A stretch of 64,000 bases of DNA from Marinobacter changyiensis (GCF_009193265.1 NZ_VZZZ01000001.1:1-64000), one strand, 5' to 3'. Shown: positions 32,785 to 42,103, numbered from the stretch's first letter. Numbers and translations: made by a program. The notes: generated by a model not told the origin, from the letters alone.

Positions 32785-33855
32785 ATGTCGGATGATAAGT
32801 TATCAATCGGTCTTTTGGCGGTACCGGAGGTCGCCGCCTCCTCGCTCTACGGCATGTATGACGTCTTTGCTGCTGCCGGGCGAGACTGGGCCTACCTGAT
32901 GGAGGGCAAACCGGGTAACCCGCCACTGGATCCGCGGGTGGTGTCCCGATCTGGCGCCTGCGCCATGACCATCACCAACGGCATTTCCATCGTACCTGAC
33001 CTCGGCCTGGACCATATTCCCGAGGTTGCCTGTATCCCCGAAATAACCCTGCCACCTGACACCGCCCTGAGCGAGCGTTTTGCCCCGGAAATCGACTGGG
33101 TCAGGCGCTGCCATGCAGCCGGCAGCCTGATTGCGACCGCGTGCTCCGGAGCGCTGCTGCTGGCCGAAGCTGGTTTGCTCCGGGGTGAAATTGCCACCAC
33201 TCACTGGGCCTATTGCGATGCCCTAGCACGTTACCCGGGCGTTCGCGTACACCAACATCAGGCGCTGGTGGTGGGTGGCGTCGGCAACCGTCTGATCATG
33301 GCTGGCGGCGGCACCTCCTGGGAGGACTTGTCACTGTATCTGGTGGCTCGTCTGGTCAGCGTGGAAGAGGCCATGCATCTGGCCAAACTGTTCCTGATCG
33401 ACTGGCATGACACCGGCCAGTTGCCCTATGCCGTACTTTCCCAATCCCGACAGACTGAAGACGCCGCGATCGGGCAATGCCAGGCATGGATTGCCCAACA
33501 CTACGACAGCGAACGGACGCCGGTTACCGCCATGATGCGCCGTTCCGGCCTCAGCGAACGCACGTTCCACCGCCGTTTCAAACAGGTAACCGGCCTCACC
33601 CCCATGGATTATGTGCATACGTTACGGCTGGAAGAAGCCAAGCACTTGTTGGAGAGGGACACGCTATCGGTGGAAGCGATCGCAGAAGAGGTAGGCTACG
33701 AAGACTGCGCATTCTTCGGCCGACTGTTCAGACGCAAGGTGGGGCTCACCCCAAAACAGTATCGGCGCCGCTTCGGGAGTCTGAGAGTCCTGCTGACTGA
33801 GGCGAGCAGCTTATCCAGGTCTGACATGTCAACAGAGTCTTCCCGGCACTTGTAG
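32785..33855 (+). CDS. GlxA-family AraC-type regulator (DJ-1/PfpI + HTH)
   Basis: The 356-residue protein has a DJ-1/PfpI-like N-terminal domain (about residues 5-190). Its nucleophile-elbow-like segment is LIATACSGALLLAEAGLL near 112-129, followed by ATTHWAYCDAL. The C-terminal AraC domain has MMRRSGLSERTFHRRFKQVTG near 249-269 and IAEEVGYEDCAFFGRLFRRKVGLTPKQYRRRF near 295-326. Regulators of this class sense metabolites such as betaines, amino acids or carbonyl compounds. It is divergent from the methyltransferase and upstream of a dehydrogenase on the same strand, and may regulate both. Confidence 0.9.
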   Translation: MSDDKLSIGLLAVPEVAASSLYGMYDVFAAAGRDWAYLMEGKPGNPPLDPRVVSRSGACAMTITNGISIVPDLGLDHIPEVACIPEITLPPDTALSERFAPEIDWVRRCHAAGSLIATACSGALLLAEAGLLRGEIATTHWAYCDALARYPGVRVHQHQALVVGGVGNRLIMAGGGTSWEDLSLYLVARLVSVEEAMHLAKLFLIDWHDTGQLPYAVLSQSRQTEDAAIGQCQAWIAQHYDSERTPVTAMMRRSGLSERTFHRRFKQVTGLTPMDYVHTLRLEEAKHLLERDTLSVEAIAEEVGYEDCAFFGRLFRRKVGLTPKQYRRRFGSLRVLLTEASSLSRSDMSTESSRHL

Positions 33856-33949
33856 GCATCAATATGGATTGATCGGCTTGCTACCATGATCCAATCTGCC
33901 CCAAAAGCACTATCCTTACCCCACCTGATAAACAAACGGAGGCTAAACC

Positions 33950-34957
33950 ATGAAACTCGCTAATCTTTCCCAACCCGGCGGACTGGATAAGTTACAAATC
34001 ACTGACGGCCCGGAGCCCGGCGCACCAGGCCCCGGTGAGTTGCGGGTCCGGATTCACGCCAACTCCCTCAATTTTCACGATTACGCGGTAGTTGTCGGTG
34101 CTATACCCACCGAAGAGGGGCGCATCCCCATGGCGGATGGTGCCGGTGTGGTCGAAGCGGTCGGCGCTGGCGTGAGCGAATTCAAGGTAGGGGATCATGT
34201 GGTTTCCACCTTCTTCCCCGAGTGGGAGGACGGCACCGCCCCGATCGACAATTTCACCACCACACCCGGCGACGGTATCGACGGTTATGCCCGCGAGTTG
34301 GTAACTGGGCCGGCGCAAGGATTCACCCACGCACCGGAAGGCTTCAGCCACGCGGAAGCGGCAACCTTGACCACTGCAGGCCTGACCGCCTGGCGCGCCT
34401 TGGTCGTCAACGGTGGGTTAAAGGCCGGCGACACCGTACTTACCCTCGGTACCGGTGGCGTGTCGATATTTGCCCTGCAGTTCGCCAAGATGATGGGCGC
34501 ACGAGTGATCTCGACCTCATCCTCCGATGAGAAACTCGAACGGCTGAGCGCTTTGGGAGCCGACCACACCATAAGCTACAAAACGACTCCTGCCTGGGGC
34601 CAGCGAGTGCTCGAACTGACCAGCGGCCAGGGTGTGGATCATGTGATCGAAGTGGGTGGCCCGGGCACCCTGCCGGAATCCATCGACGCCGTGCGCATCG
34701 GTGGCCACATATCGCTGATTGGCGTACTCACCGGTCGTGCCGGCGAAGTGCCCACCGCAAAACTCATGGCCAAACAGGCTCGCCTTCAGGGCTTGATCGT
34801 GGGCAGCCGGACACACCAATTGGAGATGATTCGCGCGATTGAAGCCAACAACATGCACCCGGTGATTGACCGCTCCTTCACGCTGGATGAAATTGCCGAT
34901 GCATTCCGCTACGAAGAATCCGGCAAGCACTTTGGCAAGATCTGCCTGGAATTTTAG
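33950..34957 (+). CDS. Zinc-independent medium-chain dehydrogenase/quinone oxidoreductase-like protein
   Basis: The 335-residue enzyme has the MDR fold: GroES-like N-terminus with LNFHDYAVVVGAIP near residues 39-52 and a VEAVGAGVSEFKVGDHV loop near 68-84. The Rossmann motif is TVLTLGTGGVSIFALQFAKMMGA near 161-183, preceded by TTAGLTAWRAL. The catalytic and structural zinc Cys clusters of alcohol dehydrogenases are absent, placing it with quinone oxidoreductase/NADPH-dependent reductases. It lies 94 bp behind the AraC regulator, which is a plausible activator. Substrate unknown. Confidence 0.88.
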   Translation: MKLANLSQPGGLDKLQITDGPEPGAPGPGELRVRIHANSLNFHDYAVVVGAIPTEEGRIPMADGAGVVEAVGAGVSEFKVGDHVVSTFFPEWEDGTAPIDNFTTTPGDGIDGYARELVTGPAQGFTHAPEGFSHAEAATLTTAGLTAWRALVVNGGLKAGDTVLTLGTGGVSIFALQFAKMMGARVISTSSSDEKLERLSALGADHTISYKTTPAWGQRVLELTSGQGVDHVIEVGGPGTLPESIDAVRIGGHISLIGVLTGRAGEVPTAKLMAKQARLQGLIVGSRTHQLEMIRAIEANNMHPVIDRSFTLDEIADAFRYEESGKHFGKICLEF

Positions 34958-35200
34958 GCAAACCCCGGGCTGTGGCAGTTCAGCCGAATTCTTAAACTTT
35001 TATAATTAAATACAGTCGCTTATATATTTCAACATCTTAGTTATGGGTTAGCCGGTTCACGACAGTTTTCACAAACCCGTGTTATTGTCGGAAATCATGT
35101 TGTGTGTCAGGTTAAATGCAGCAGTTACACACTAGCGAAACGGATTGGCGTTAGTGTGGAATTCAGTTTATTCCAATCTGACGGAAAAAGGACTACCAAA

Positions 35201-35392
35201 ATGAACACCGATATTCTGGAAGGTAACTGGAAGCAGCTTAAAGGCAAAGTGAGAGAAAACTGGGGCAAGCTGACCGATGATGAAGTTGATGAAATCGGAG
35301 GCCGCAGAGAGCACTTTATTGGCAAGATCCAGGAAAAGTACGGCATGAAAAGAGATGAAGCAGAAAAAGAGTGGGATAAGCTCACTAAGTAA
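35201..35392 (+). CDS. CsbD-like general stress protein
   Basis: With the ATG at 35201 (AAAAAGGACT upstream) the product has 63 residues. NTDILEGNWKQLKGKVRENWG near residues 2-22 and LTDDEVDEIGGRREHFIGKIQE are diagnostic of CsbD. The family consists of small, hydrophilic, helical proteins induced by stress; the molecular role is unknown. A longer frame back to 35102 is unlikely. A 10-bp perfect hairpin ends the transcript. Confidence 0.92.
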   Translation: MNTDILEGNWKQLKGKVRENWGKLTDDEVDEIGGRREHFIGKIQEKYGMKRDEAEKEWDKLTK

Positions 35393-35415
35393 CCGCTAAT
35401 TTGGTGCTTAATGTA

Positions 35416-35451
35416 AGGCCGATGGTATCTCGCATTCGCAGCCATCGGCCT
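35416..35451 (+). terminator. Hairpin after the csbD-like gene
   Basis: AGGCCGATGG (35416-35425) pairs perfectly with CCATCGGCCT (35442-35451) around a 16-nt loop, 24 bp past the stop. No T tract follows. The rest of the 314-bp gap to the next gene (35452-35706) holds AT-rich sequence that probably contains its promoter; I see no gene there. Confidence 0.6.
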
Positions 35452-35706
35452 CTGCCTGACCCTAGTGTTCCCAATGCAGCGCTCAGCCTGGTTACTAAAA
35501 CGTTTCGTCGTGCCATAGAGTGGACAAAAAATAGGCTCCCCTAGCACCGTCCAATTTTTTTACAGTTTCGCCACCACCGATTTCCCCCTCTCTCACAGCC
35601 TTATGATAACCATGGCCACAGCTCGGCCTGGCCTGCTTTATGCCTAAAAATTGAGCAGCGAGCAACGCTCGCCCGGAAGAGATGGCACCGGATTGGAGGA
35701 TCAGCT

Positions 35707-36303
35707 ATGAGCTGGAAAATCAACGGAACGTATTTTGAAAGCTGTAACTGTGAGGCGGCCTGCCCCTGTGTCTTCCTCAGTAAACCAACAGAGGGTGAAT
35801 GCACTGCGCTGGTTGCCTGGCACATTGATTCTGGTCAGTTTGACGACGTGTCACTGGACGGACTGAATGTCGTTTTTGCCGTGCATTCCCCCGGTAAAAT
35901 GGTGGAGGTGAAGTGGAACATTGCGGTTTACCTTGATGAGCGCGCGGACGACAAACAGAAGGAGGCGCTGACCAAGATTTTCGCCGGACAGGCCGGCGGC
36001 CACCCCGAGCGGCTTGCATCTTTTGTTGGCAACATTCTCGGTGTAGCCAGTGTACCCATTACCTATGCAGGTACCGGCAAACAGCGCAGCCTGAGTATTC
36101 CCAATATCGCTGACGTCGTCATTGAGGCCATTGAAGGCCAGGGTGGCGAAGAGATTACCATCACCAACCACCCCCTGTGTATTGCACCGGGCAATCCTGC
36201 GGTCACGGCGCGTTCAAGCAAAATGAGTTACCAGGACCATGACATGAAGTGGGAGCTATCCGACAAGAACGGTTTCTATTCGCCATTCCAGTACGCCTCA
36301 TGA
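35707..36303 (+). CDS. DUF1326 domain protein
   Basis: The 198-residue soluble protein begins SWKINGTYFESCNCEAACPC, the family signature with a C-x-C-x3-C-x-C arrangement near residues 13-20. A clustered Cys set of this kind suggests metal binding. Later landmarks are ADVVIEAIEGQGGEEITITNHP near 137-158 and the end NGFYSPFQYAS. GGAGGATCAGCT precedes the start. The gene overlaps the next (DUF2182) by ATGA, so they are translationally coupled, and such pairs occur widely in proteobacteria. Their joint function is not known. Confidence 0.9.
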   Translation: MSWKINGTYFESCNCEAACPCVFLSKPTEGECTALVAWHIDSGQFDDVSLDGLNVVFAVHSPGKMVEVKWNIAVYLDERADDKQKEALTKIFAGQAGGHPERLASFVGNILGVASVPITYAGTGKQRSLSIPNIADVVIEAIEGQGGEEITITNHPLCIAPGNPAVTARSSKMSYQDHDMKWELSDKNGFYSPFQYAS

Positions 36304-36995
36304 CGGAGCGGGCGTTACCGATCGTGGCCATGGTTGCGGTCGTGGCACTTGCCTGGATTAGTTTGGTGGTGGTCGGACAAACAATGCCTATGCAGGGCAT
36401 GTCCATGAGCATCATCACCCTGGCGATTATGTGGGCGATGATGATGATGGCCATGATGGCTCCGGCAGCCGCGCCGTCATATATTCTTTATAGTCGTATG
36501 TCCCGGCATCCGTTGGCGTCGCTGGCGTATTTGATGGGCTATCTCGCCATGTGGTGTGTGGTCGGCATTGTATACGCGCTGGCACACTGGACGCTCCAGC
36601 AGGCCGAGCTACTCAGTATGGATCTGCGTATCACCCAGGGACCGTTTGCAGGCGCGTGTTTGATTGCTGCAGGGGTCTGGCAGTGGTCCCCGATCAAAGC
36701 CCGCTGTGTCGCGCGCTGTCGTTCGCCACTTGGCTTTATGATGACGGATTGGCGTGACGGCGTCGCGGGGGCTTTTGGTATGGGCGGGCATTACGCCATC
36801 TGGTGCGTCGGCTGTTGCTGGCTGCTCATGGTTGTGCTGTTTGTGGTTGGAGCCATGAGCATTGCCTGGGCCGCGGTCATTTCAGCTTACATACTCGCGG
36901 AACGGTTATTGCCCCTTGGTCGTGCATTTGACCGAATCGTTGGTGTGGCGCTCACTGGGTTTGGAGTCTGGGTGGCGAGTAGCGCTTTTATCTAG
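36300..36995 (+). CDS. DUF2182 polytopic membrane protein
   Basis: I start at 36300 because the ATG overlaps the DUF1326 stop; 231 residues result. There are about six transmembrane helices. The membrane-embedded, Met-rich run near residues 43-60 (LAIMWAMMMMAMMAPAAAPS) is typical, as is GHYAIWCVGCCWLLMVVLF with three Cys near 162-180. The Met- and Cys-rich helices together with the Cys-rich partner suggest handling of a soft metal such as copper, but this is inference. It ends the two-gene operon. Confidence 0.87.
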   Translation: MTERALPIVAMVAVVALAWISLVVVGQTMPMQGMSMSIITLAIMWAMMMMAMMAPAAAPSYILYSRMSRHPLASLAYLMGYLAMWCVVGIVYALAHWTLQQAELLSMDLRITQGPFAGACLIAAGVWQWSPIKARCVARCRSPLGFMMTDWRDGVAGAFGMGGHYAIWCVGCCWLLMVVLFVVGAMSIAWAAVISAYILAERLLPLGRAFDRIVGVALTGFGVWVASSAFI

Positions 36996-37085
36996 ACACG
37001 GTTTCAATTTGAGGCTGCCCCAGACCTGGCCTGTCCTCAGCATCATTTCCTGGATTGGGGAGATTCAGTGTCCATTCTGCGTTCT

Positions 37086-39179
37086 TCAAGCCACCGGTTC
37101 AGGCACTGGGGAGGCTATTTGCGGCTGGCCTGTCGCCTCAGCCACCGTTCTGGCGGTTCGCTCCAACGTCAGTGCCAGCCGCTCAAACATGCCTTCGATG
37201 GTAATCGTTTTCTGGTCCGGGTCCCTTTGGGCACGAATTGCCTCGAGTAGTCTGGCGCTTACCCTCCGGAAAGCTGGATTCACGGCACCCCGGGCACTTA
37301 ACAGGTAGGTTTCGGCCAGGGTCTGCTGCCACTCCTTCAGAAGCATATCCACCGTGGGGCTGCGATGGTCCTGTATCAGCTTTCGCAGTCGAATGGACAC
37401 ATGTCCGAGATTAAGCCCGGTAAATCCCAGGTCTGTCATATAGCGATCGCTGCTTTCCGAACTCTGGTCATAATTGGCCAGCCGCAACAGACGCTCCCCC
37501 ATACGACCATTGAACCAGTTTTCCGGCTGTTCGTGATCATCAATTGCGGTCAGATCACGAGCCGTTGATCTCAGCAGGCGGCGCTGCATAAACCGGCTGC
37601 CTGGCGGGGTAATGAGTTTGAATACCCAATAGAGAATACTGATTCCAACAAACAGGCCCAGTGCAATATTCACCGCATTTTCGGCATTGAATGTCATGCT
37701 GTTGCTGGGCTGGGTGATGATGGTGAACGAAATGCAGAAGCCCAGCCCATAAGGCAGCGTGGGGCGATTGGCAATGGCCAGCAGGCCGAAGAAAAAAGGG
37801 CCGGCCAGAACCAGTATCAGGAGTTCGACATTGCCACTGGCACGGGATAACAAGCCCAGCCCAAAGATCAGGGCGACGGGAATAGCCACCGTTGCACCCA
37901 TCAGAATCCGACGCAGAATAGGCGTTAGCTCAACCAGCGAGAAACGGGCGAACATCACGGAAAACACCACCGGCATGATCATGATCATCAAAGCCGCCGA
38001 GCTTGCCGTCTGGATCCAGATCACTGCCCCGATGACAAATATCAGGGCCGTGCGAAACCCGTTGATCAGTGCGACCAGCGGATCCCGATGGGTTTCCAGC
38101 ATCGGTGCCTTGAGCAGCGTCCGGTCACGGCTTTCCAGTGCGTTATAGGCCCGCAATACGACCACCAGATCGCTCACCAGCTCCAGCGCCGTCCTGGTCA
38201 GACGTGTCACGATGGCGGACTCATTCCTGAATCCGGACCGCTGCTCCAGCAAAGACCTACGCAGCACATGGGCAAGCCGGTAACCTTCCTGGTAGCTGTC
38301 GGCTTCCGCAATTGCCCTGAAGTATTGCCGCATCTGGCTCAACACCTCACTGAACGCGGGTGACACCAGGTCACCATGATTTCTCTGGAAGCGCCCCATA
38401 ATCTGAGTAACCGCCAGCAGTGACATCACCTTGTTGCACAACAAATTGGTTGCCCTGCTCCGGCCGGAGCCTTCCGGGCCCTCATAGGTAGCAGCGCTGG
38501 AATCGTCATTGAGCACCACCAGAGTTTCGAGAATCTCGTCCGCGTGCTGGTGCCGCTGCTCGTGGGAACTTCCTGGCTCCAGTTCCAGCGTGAGATAGGC
38601 CAGGGTTTTGTTGATCACCTTGCGGGCATTCACCCGCAGGCCCTCTTTTACGGTCACTGGCCATAACAACTGGCTGACCAGCATGGCGCATACGGCGCCG
38701 GTGGCGATCTCGCTGATCCGGGCCTGGGCGATGGCAAAAACCGCCTGACTGTTCGTTGTGCTGGCATCCGCCATCATCAGAATAACGACCAGCCCGGCCG
38801 TCATCCCCGCCATTGCGAACGCGTAGATATAGTTGAGGTTGTGCACCATGGAGGAGGCTGCCGAATTCACGCCAATCCACAGAGCTAACATGCCCAGTGC
38901 CAGCAGGGGGTAAGGCGTCAGGAGCGCCAGCACCAGAATGCCAAAACCGCCGCCAACCGCCGAACCCACGATCAGGCAAAGCGCTTTCTCGATCACCAGC
39001 CCGCTTTCCGGGCGGATCTGCAGGAAAATCGCCGCAACCATCGCCCAGTAGGGACGGTCCAGTTGCAGGGCCATCGATACAAACAGCGCCAACGACATGG
39101 CGACCACACCCTTGATGGCGAAGATCACGGCGTATCGGTTCGGCGTCAGGAGTTGCGCCAATAGAGGATGCAGAGACAT
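37086..39179 (-). CDS. FUSC-family efflux protein (aromatic acid exporter type)
   Basis: The 697-residue inner-membrane protein has two sets of membrane helices (about residues 10-165 and 365-510) separated and followed by cytoplasmic domains, the layout of FUSC/AaeB proteins. DRPYWAMVAAIFLQIRPESG near 43-62 is a family motif. Such proteins, with an HlyD-type adaptor, export weak organic or aromatic acids. It is the last gene of a DUF1656-HlyD-FUSC operon, 13 bp behind the HlyD gene. No regulator gene is adjacent. Confidence 0.9.
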   Translation of the reverse strand: MSLHPLLAQLLTPNRYAVIFAIKGVVAMSLALFVSMALQLDRPYWAMVAAIFLQIRPESGLVIEKALCLIVGSAVGGGFGILVLALLTPYPLLALGMLALWIGVNSAASSMVHNLNYIYAFAMAGMTAGLVVILMMADASTTNSQAVFAIAQARISEIATGAVCAMLVSQLLWPVTVKEGLRVNARKVINKTLAYLTLELEPGSSHEQRHQHADEILETLVVLNDDSSAATYEGPEGSGRSRATNLLCNKVMSLLAVTQIMGRFQRNHGDLVSPAFSEVLSQMRQYFRAIAEADSYQEGYRLAHVLRRSLLEQRSGFRNESAIVTRLTRTALELVSDLVVVLRAYNALESRDRTLLKAPMLETHRDPLVALINGFRTALIFVIGAVIWIQTASSAALMIMIMPVVFSVMFARFSLVELTPILRRILMGATVAIPVALIFGLGLLSRASGNVELLILVLAGPFFFGLLAIANRPTLPYGLGFCISFTIITQPSNSMTFNAENAVNIALGLFVGISILYWVFKLITPPGSRFMQRRLLRSTARDLTAIDDHEQPENWFNGRMGERLLRLANYDQSSESSDRYMTDLGFTGLNLGHVSIRLRKLIQDHRSPTVDMLLKEWQQTLAETYLLSARGAVNPAFRRVSARLLEAIRAQRDPDQKTITIEGMFERLALTLERTARTVAEATGQPQIASPVPEPVA

Positions 39180-39192
39180 AGGCGCCGGCCCG

Positions 39193-40053
39193 CTACTCGG
39201 AGTCCAGATTAATCGACACCGTCATCCCGGCACTCAGATGTATATCCTCCGGCACCGGGTCCAACGCGATATCCACCGGAATCCGCTGGGCCAACCGCAC
39301 CCAGTTGAATGCCTGTTGCACCTGGGGAAGCATCTGGGCGTTGCTGCTGGTGTTGATATCGGCAATCCCCGGGGCAATGCTGATGACGGTACCCTTCAAC
39401 GTCCGGTCGCCACCCATCAGTGTCATCCGTGCGGACTGCCCCACCTGTACCATCTGCAGCTTGGTTTCTTCAAAGTACCCGGTGACATAAAACGAATCGG
39501 TTTTCAGCTCAGACAACACCGTCGTCCCTCGATTGACGTAATTGCCCTGGCGCAGATAGAGGTTGCTGATAATGCCGTCTGCTGGCGCCACAACCTGCGT
39601 ACGCTCCAGATCAATACGTGCCATCTCCAGTTTCGCCCTGGCGAGTTCAAGACGGGCCTTCGCAGATTCCATATTGATGCGGTAGGTTTCCAGGTCTTGC
39701 TCGGTGATGGCCTGGGGGTCAGACAGCCCTTGTCGGCTCTGGTACCTATGCCTGGCCAGCTCCAGAGCACTGTGTTGCTCTGCAACTTTCGCCCTGGCTT
39801 CGGCAAACACAGCCTGATAGCGCGTATCGTCAATGGTAAAGAGCGGATCGCCCTGGTTTACAGCCTGGTTATTCTTCACGCTCACTTGCGTGACCCAGCC
39901 TGAAACATCTGGCGCAATCGTGATGACATCAGCCCGTATCCTGCCGTCGCGGGTCCATGGCGAATAGAGGTAATGGTTCCAGACCCAGCTACCGGCAACA
40001 ACCGCTATCGTAACCACCAGCAACGTAAGACCAACACGCAGTAGCTTTCCCAT
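39193..40053 (-). CDS. HlyD/EmrA-type periplasmic adaptor
   Basis: The 286-residue protein has one N-terminal transmembrane segment (LLRVGLTLLVVTIAVVAGSW). A biotinyl-lipoyl-like region follows (APDVSGWVTQVSVKNNQAVNQGDPLFTID, shown here only by its ends near residues 47-75). A helical hairpin spans about 80-150, and the second lipoyl half reads VVAPADGIISNLYLRQGNYVNRG near 155-177. It joins the FUSC pump to an outer-membrane channel. It lies 9 bp after the DUF1656 gene in the same operon. Confidence 0.93.
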   Translation of the reverse strand: MGKLLRVGLTLLVVTIAVVAGSWVWNHYLYSPWTRDGRIRADVITIAPDVSGWVTQVSVKNNQAVNQGDPLFTIDDTRYQAVFAEARAKVAEQHSALELARHRYQSRQGLSDPQAITEQDLETYRINMESAKARLELARAKLEMARIDLERTQVVAPADGIISNLYLRQGNYVNRGTTVLSELKTDSFYVTGYFEETKLQMVQVGQSARMTLMGGDRTLKGTVISIAPGIADINTSSNAQMLPQVQQAFNWVRLAQRIPVDIALDPVPEDIHLSAGMTVSINLDSE

Positions 40054-40062
40054 GAATCTTCC

Positions 40063-40263
40063 CTAGCCCCCAAACAGATAAACGATTATTGCCAGGTAGC
40101 ACACGAACGCGGCGACATCGAACCATGCTTCTTTCCAGATGTGGCGGCGCAGGTCCAGGCGGTGCAACGCCAACCGGGTGACAGCGCTCAATATAAACGC
40201 CATTGGCACCAGCACCAACAATGGACTGAACAGCATTCCGCCAAAACCCAGTTCGTGAAGCAT
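40063..40263 (-). CDS. DUF1656 small membrane protein (AaeX-like)
   Basis: The 66-residue protein has two hydrophobic segments, MLFSPLLVLVPMAFILSAVTRLAL and FVCYLAIIVYLF, with a basic RLDLRRHIWKEAWFD linker. This is the DUF1656/AaeX pattern, always encoded beside HlyD and FUSC genes. It is the first gene of the efflux operon here. Its role in the pump is unknown. Confidence 0.92.
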   Translation of the reverse strand: MLHELGFGGMLFSPLLVLVPMAFILSAVTRLALHRLDLRRHIWKEAWFDVAAFVCYLAIIVYLFGG

Positions 40264-40349
40264 GCATCCCTTATCGTTGTGTGGTGATGGTGAGGTGGTG
40301 GCCTATCATGATCCAATCCGGTTCAGAAAGCCTACTTTAGGAGATTTTT

Positions 40350-40469
40350 ATGCCTGATAACAAAACCGTTGTCATTACTGGCACCAATCGCGGCATTGGC
40401 CTGGAGCTGGTTCGGCACTATGCCAGCAAAGAGTTCGGAGCTTGTCATTTAAATGTCTTAAACGGCTGA
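40350..40469 (+). pseudogene. SDR N-terminal fragment
   Basis: The 39-residue frame has an AGGAGA ribosome site and begins NKTVVITGTNRGIGLELVRH, the complete TGxxxGIG cofactor motif of a short-chain dehydrogenase. After YASKEFG it leaves the family and stops at TGA 40467-40469. The remaining 200 or so residues of the enzyme are not found nearby. It is the first piece of a mosaic of fragments. Confidence 0.8.
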
Positions 40470-40509
40470 TAGCGTTTGGCTCGGTTCCGGCGGTTAGCGG
40501 CTCGTTTCG

Positions 40510-40641
40510 GTGGAAAGCCTGCATTGCTTCAAGGCCGCCGGGTGTGACATTGCCCAGGGTTATCACCTGAGCCGGCCAATGCCTCCGGGCGAGTTGCCAG
40601 ACTTTCTGCAAGACTTCGCCCGGGAGAAGGTGGTGGCTTAG
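40510..40641 (+). pseudogene. EAL-domain C-terminal fragment
   Basis: A 43-codon open stretch ends at TAG 40639-40641. FKAAGCDIAQGYHLSRPMPP matches the end of an EAL (cyclic-di-GMP phosphodiesterase) domain, where GCD-xxQGYxxSRPMP is the closing signature. All catalytic residues lie upstream in a real EAL domain and are missing. No start codon with a ribosome site exists. Confidence 0.7.
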
Positions 40642-40643
40642 GA

Positions 40644-40985
40644 ATGCAGCATCATTAACTATCGCAAGGACGGCACGCCGCTCACCATTGAATGCCACGC
40701 ATTACGTGGCGGTGCAGCGAGCCGTTGATCAAGGCTGATAAATGTACCGCAGGTGCGATTGACCCGCTGTTTGTGTACACCGCATCAGGCAAGTATCCTG
40801 GTTTCCAGGTTCAGACACGCGACATCATCAATAATACCAAACCAGAAACCCGTGCTTTTTACTTCGTTGTTATGTGCAACGGCGTGCTGCAGGAGCCCTA
40901 CCTGCCCGACTTTGATAGCTCCCGTGACTTCGAGGGGGACGTCGTCCATTCCTGTAACCTGCAGGACGAGAATAGCCTTTCAGGG
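40644..40985 (+). pseudogene. Further gene debris (PAS-like piece and an unrecognised piece)
   Basis: Near 40647-40718 one frame reads IINYRKDGTPLTIECHALRG, resembling the conserved NYRKDGTPF stretch of PAS/LOV domains; this rests on about ten residues. From about 40722 another frame gives LIKADKCTAGAIDPLFVYT, then YPGFQVQTRDIINNTKPETR and AFYFVVMCNGVLQEPYLPDF, which looks like genuine protein of an unknown family. It then runs antisense into the LacI gene. I see no complete gene. Confidence 0.4.
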
Positions 40986-41068
40986 CAAAAGCGCCGACAC
41001 CGCGGGAAATTAACATGGGCCCGGGCATCGTCGAGGAGCTGGAAGCTTGGTCCGGAATTCGAAACCAA

Positions 41069-42103
41069 CTACGCACTTTCGCCAGCATGCAATTCAAACC
41101 CCACATCATGACTGAGTGTGGCCAATGGTTGGCCTTCCAGTCGGGCAATAATGGCGTGGGCAGTGAGACGGCCGATCGTTTCCCGTGGAGAGCGGATAGT
41201 GGTGAGGGTTGGGGAAATGTGCTGGCCAATGGCCAAACCATTGAAACCAGCAATTGCGACATCCTCAGGCACACGGATCCCCCGGCGCTGGGCATGCAGG
41301 ATCGCACCGGTCGCCAGGTCGTCGTTGGCGAAGTGGATGGCATCGGCGTCAGGAAGTTCCGCCCTCACCTTATCCAGGGCCTGAGCACCGGTCTCGAACT
41401 GGCCCAACTGGTCCATTTCGATAAGCGGGGCCTCAAGACCGGCCGCCTCCAGAATTTCCCGGTGGCCCTCGTAACGCAGGCGGGCCCGGTAGTCATTGGC
41501 CATCTGGGCGGCGACATAGGCAATACGTTGATAGCCTCGGTCGAGGAGATACCGTGCCATGCAGCGGCCCGCTTCAGGATGATCAAGACCAACATTGATG
41601 TCCAGCGCTTCCCCCAGTTCCATGATTTCAGCGATGGGGTTGGGCCACTGGCCGAGAATTTTCTGACACGCATCATTGTGCCGCAAGCCGGTAATGACCA
41701 AAGCGGAGGATGACCAGCCCAAAAAAGTTCTGACCAACTGGCATTCCCGCTCAAGGTCGTAGTCGGTGTTGCCGAGCAGGATCTGATAGCCGTATTTCTC
41801 GAATTCATTCTGTAAGCCTTCGATGACCTCGATGAATACGATGTTGGACAGGGATGGCACCACTACCGCAATAAAACGGGAATTGGCGGATGCCAAGCTC
41901 CCGGCCAGCATATTGCGAACGTAACCAACTTTGTCGATGGCAGCTTCCACCCGGGCGCGGGTCTTGGCGCGAACACTATCCGGCGCATTGAGCACCCGCG
42001 ACACCGTGATGGCGGAGACCTCAGCCTCCCGGGCGACATCGGCGATGGTAGGTTGCATAGAGCCTTTGCGCGGTCTTTTTGGTTTCTGGATCGAGTTGGA
42101 CAT
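41069..42103 (-). CDS. LacI-family regulator of the tetronate operon
   Basis: The 344-residue repressor has the LacI helix-turn-helix TIADVAREAEVSAITVSRVLN near residues 19-39 and the hinge YVRNMLAGSLASANS. The ligand-binding domain has FIAVVVPSLSNIVF and FNGLAIGQHISPTLTTIRSP, of the GntR-like subgroup that responds to sugar acids. It is divergent from the tetronate catabolic genes, and a palindrome of GntR/LacI type lies between them. It probably represses the operon until a tetronate or pathway intermediate binds. Confidence 0.93.
   Translation of the reverse strand: MSNSIQKPKRPRKGSMQPTIADVAREAEVSAITVSRVLNAPDSVRAKTRARVEAAIDKVGYVRNMLAGSLASANSRFIAVVVPSLSNIVFIEVIEGLQNEFEKYGYQILLGNTDYDLERECQLVRTFLGWSSSALVITGLRHNDACQKILGQWPNPIAEIMELGEALDINVGLDHPEAGRCMARYLLDRGYQRIAYVAAQMANDYRARLRYEGHREILEAAGLEAPLIEMDQLGQFETGAQALDKVRAELPDADAIHFANDDLATGAILHAQRRGIRVPEDVAIAGFNGLAIGQHISPTLTTIRSPRETIGRLTAHAIIARLEGQPLATLSHDVGFELHAGESA

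Noticed and set aside
36249..36299. Upstream extension of the DUF2182 gene
   Set aside because: It would overlap 51 bp of the DUF1326 gene; the ATGA overlap at 36300 is the normal coupled start.
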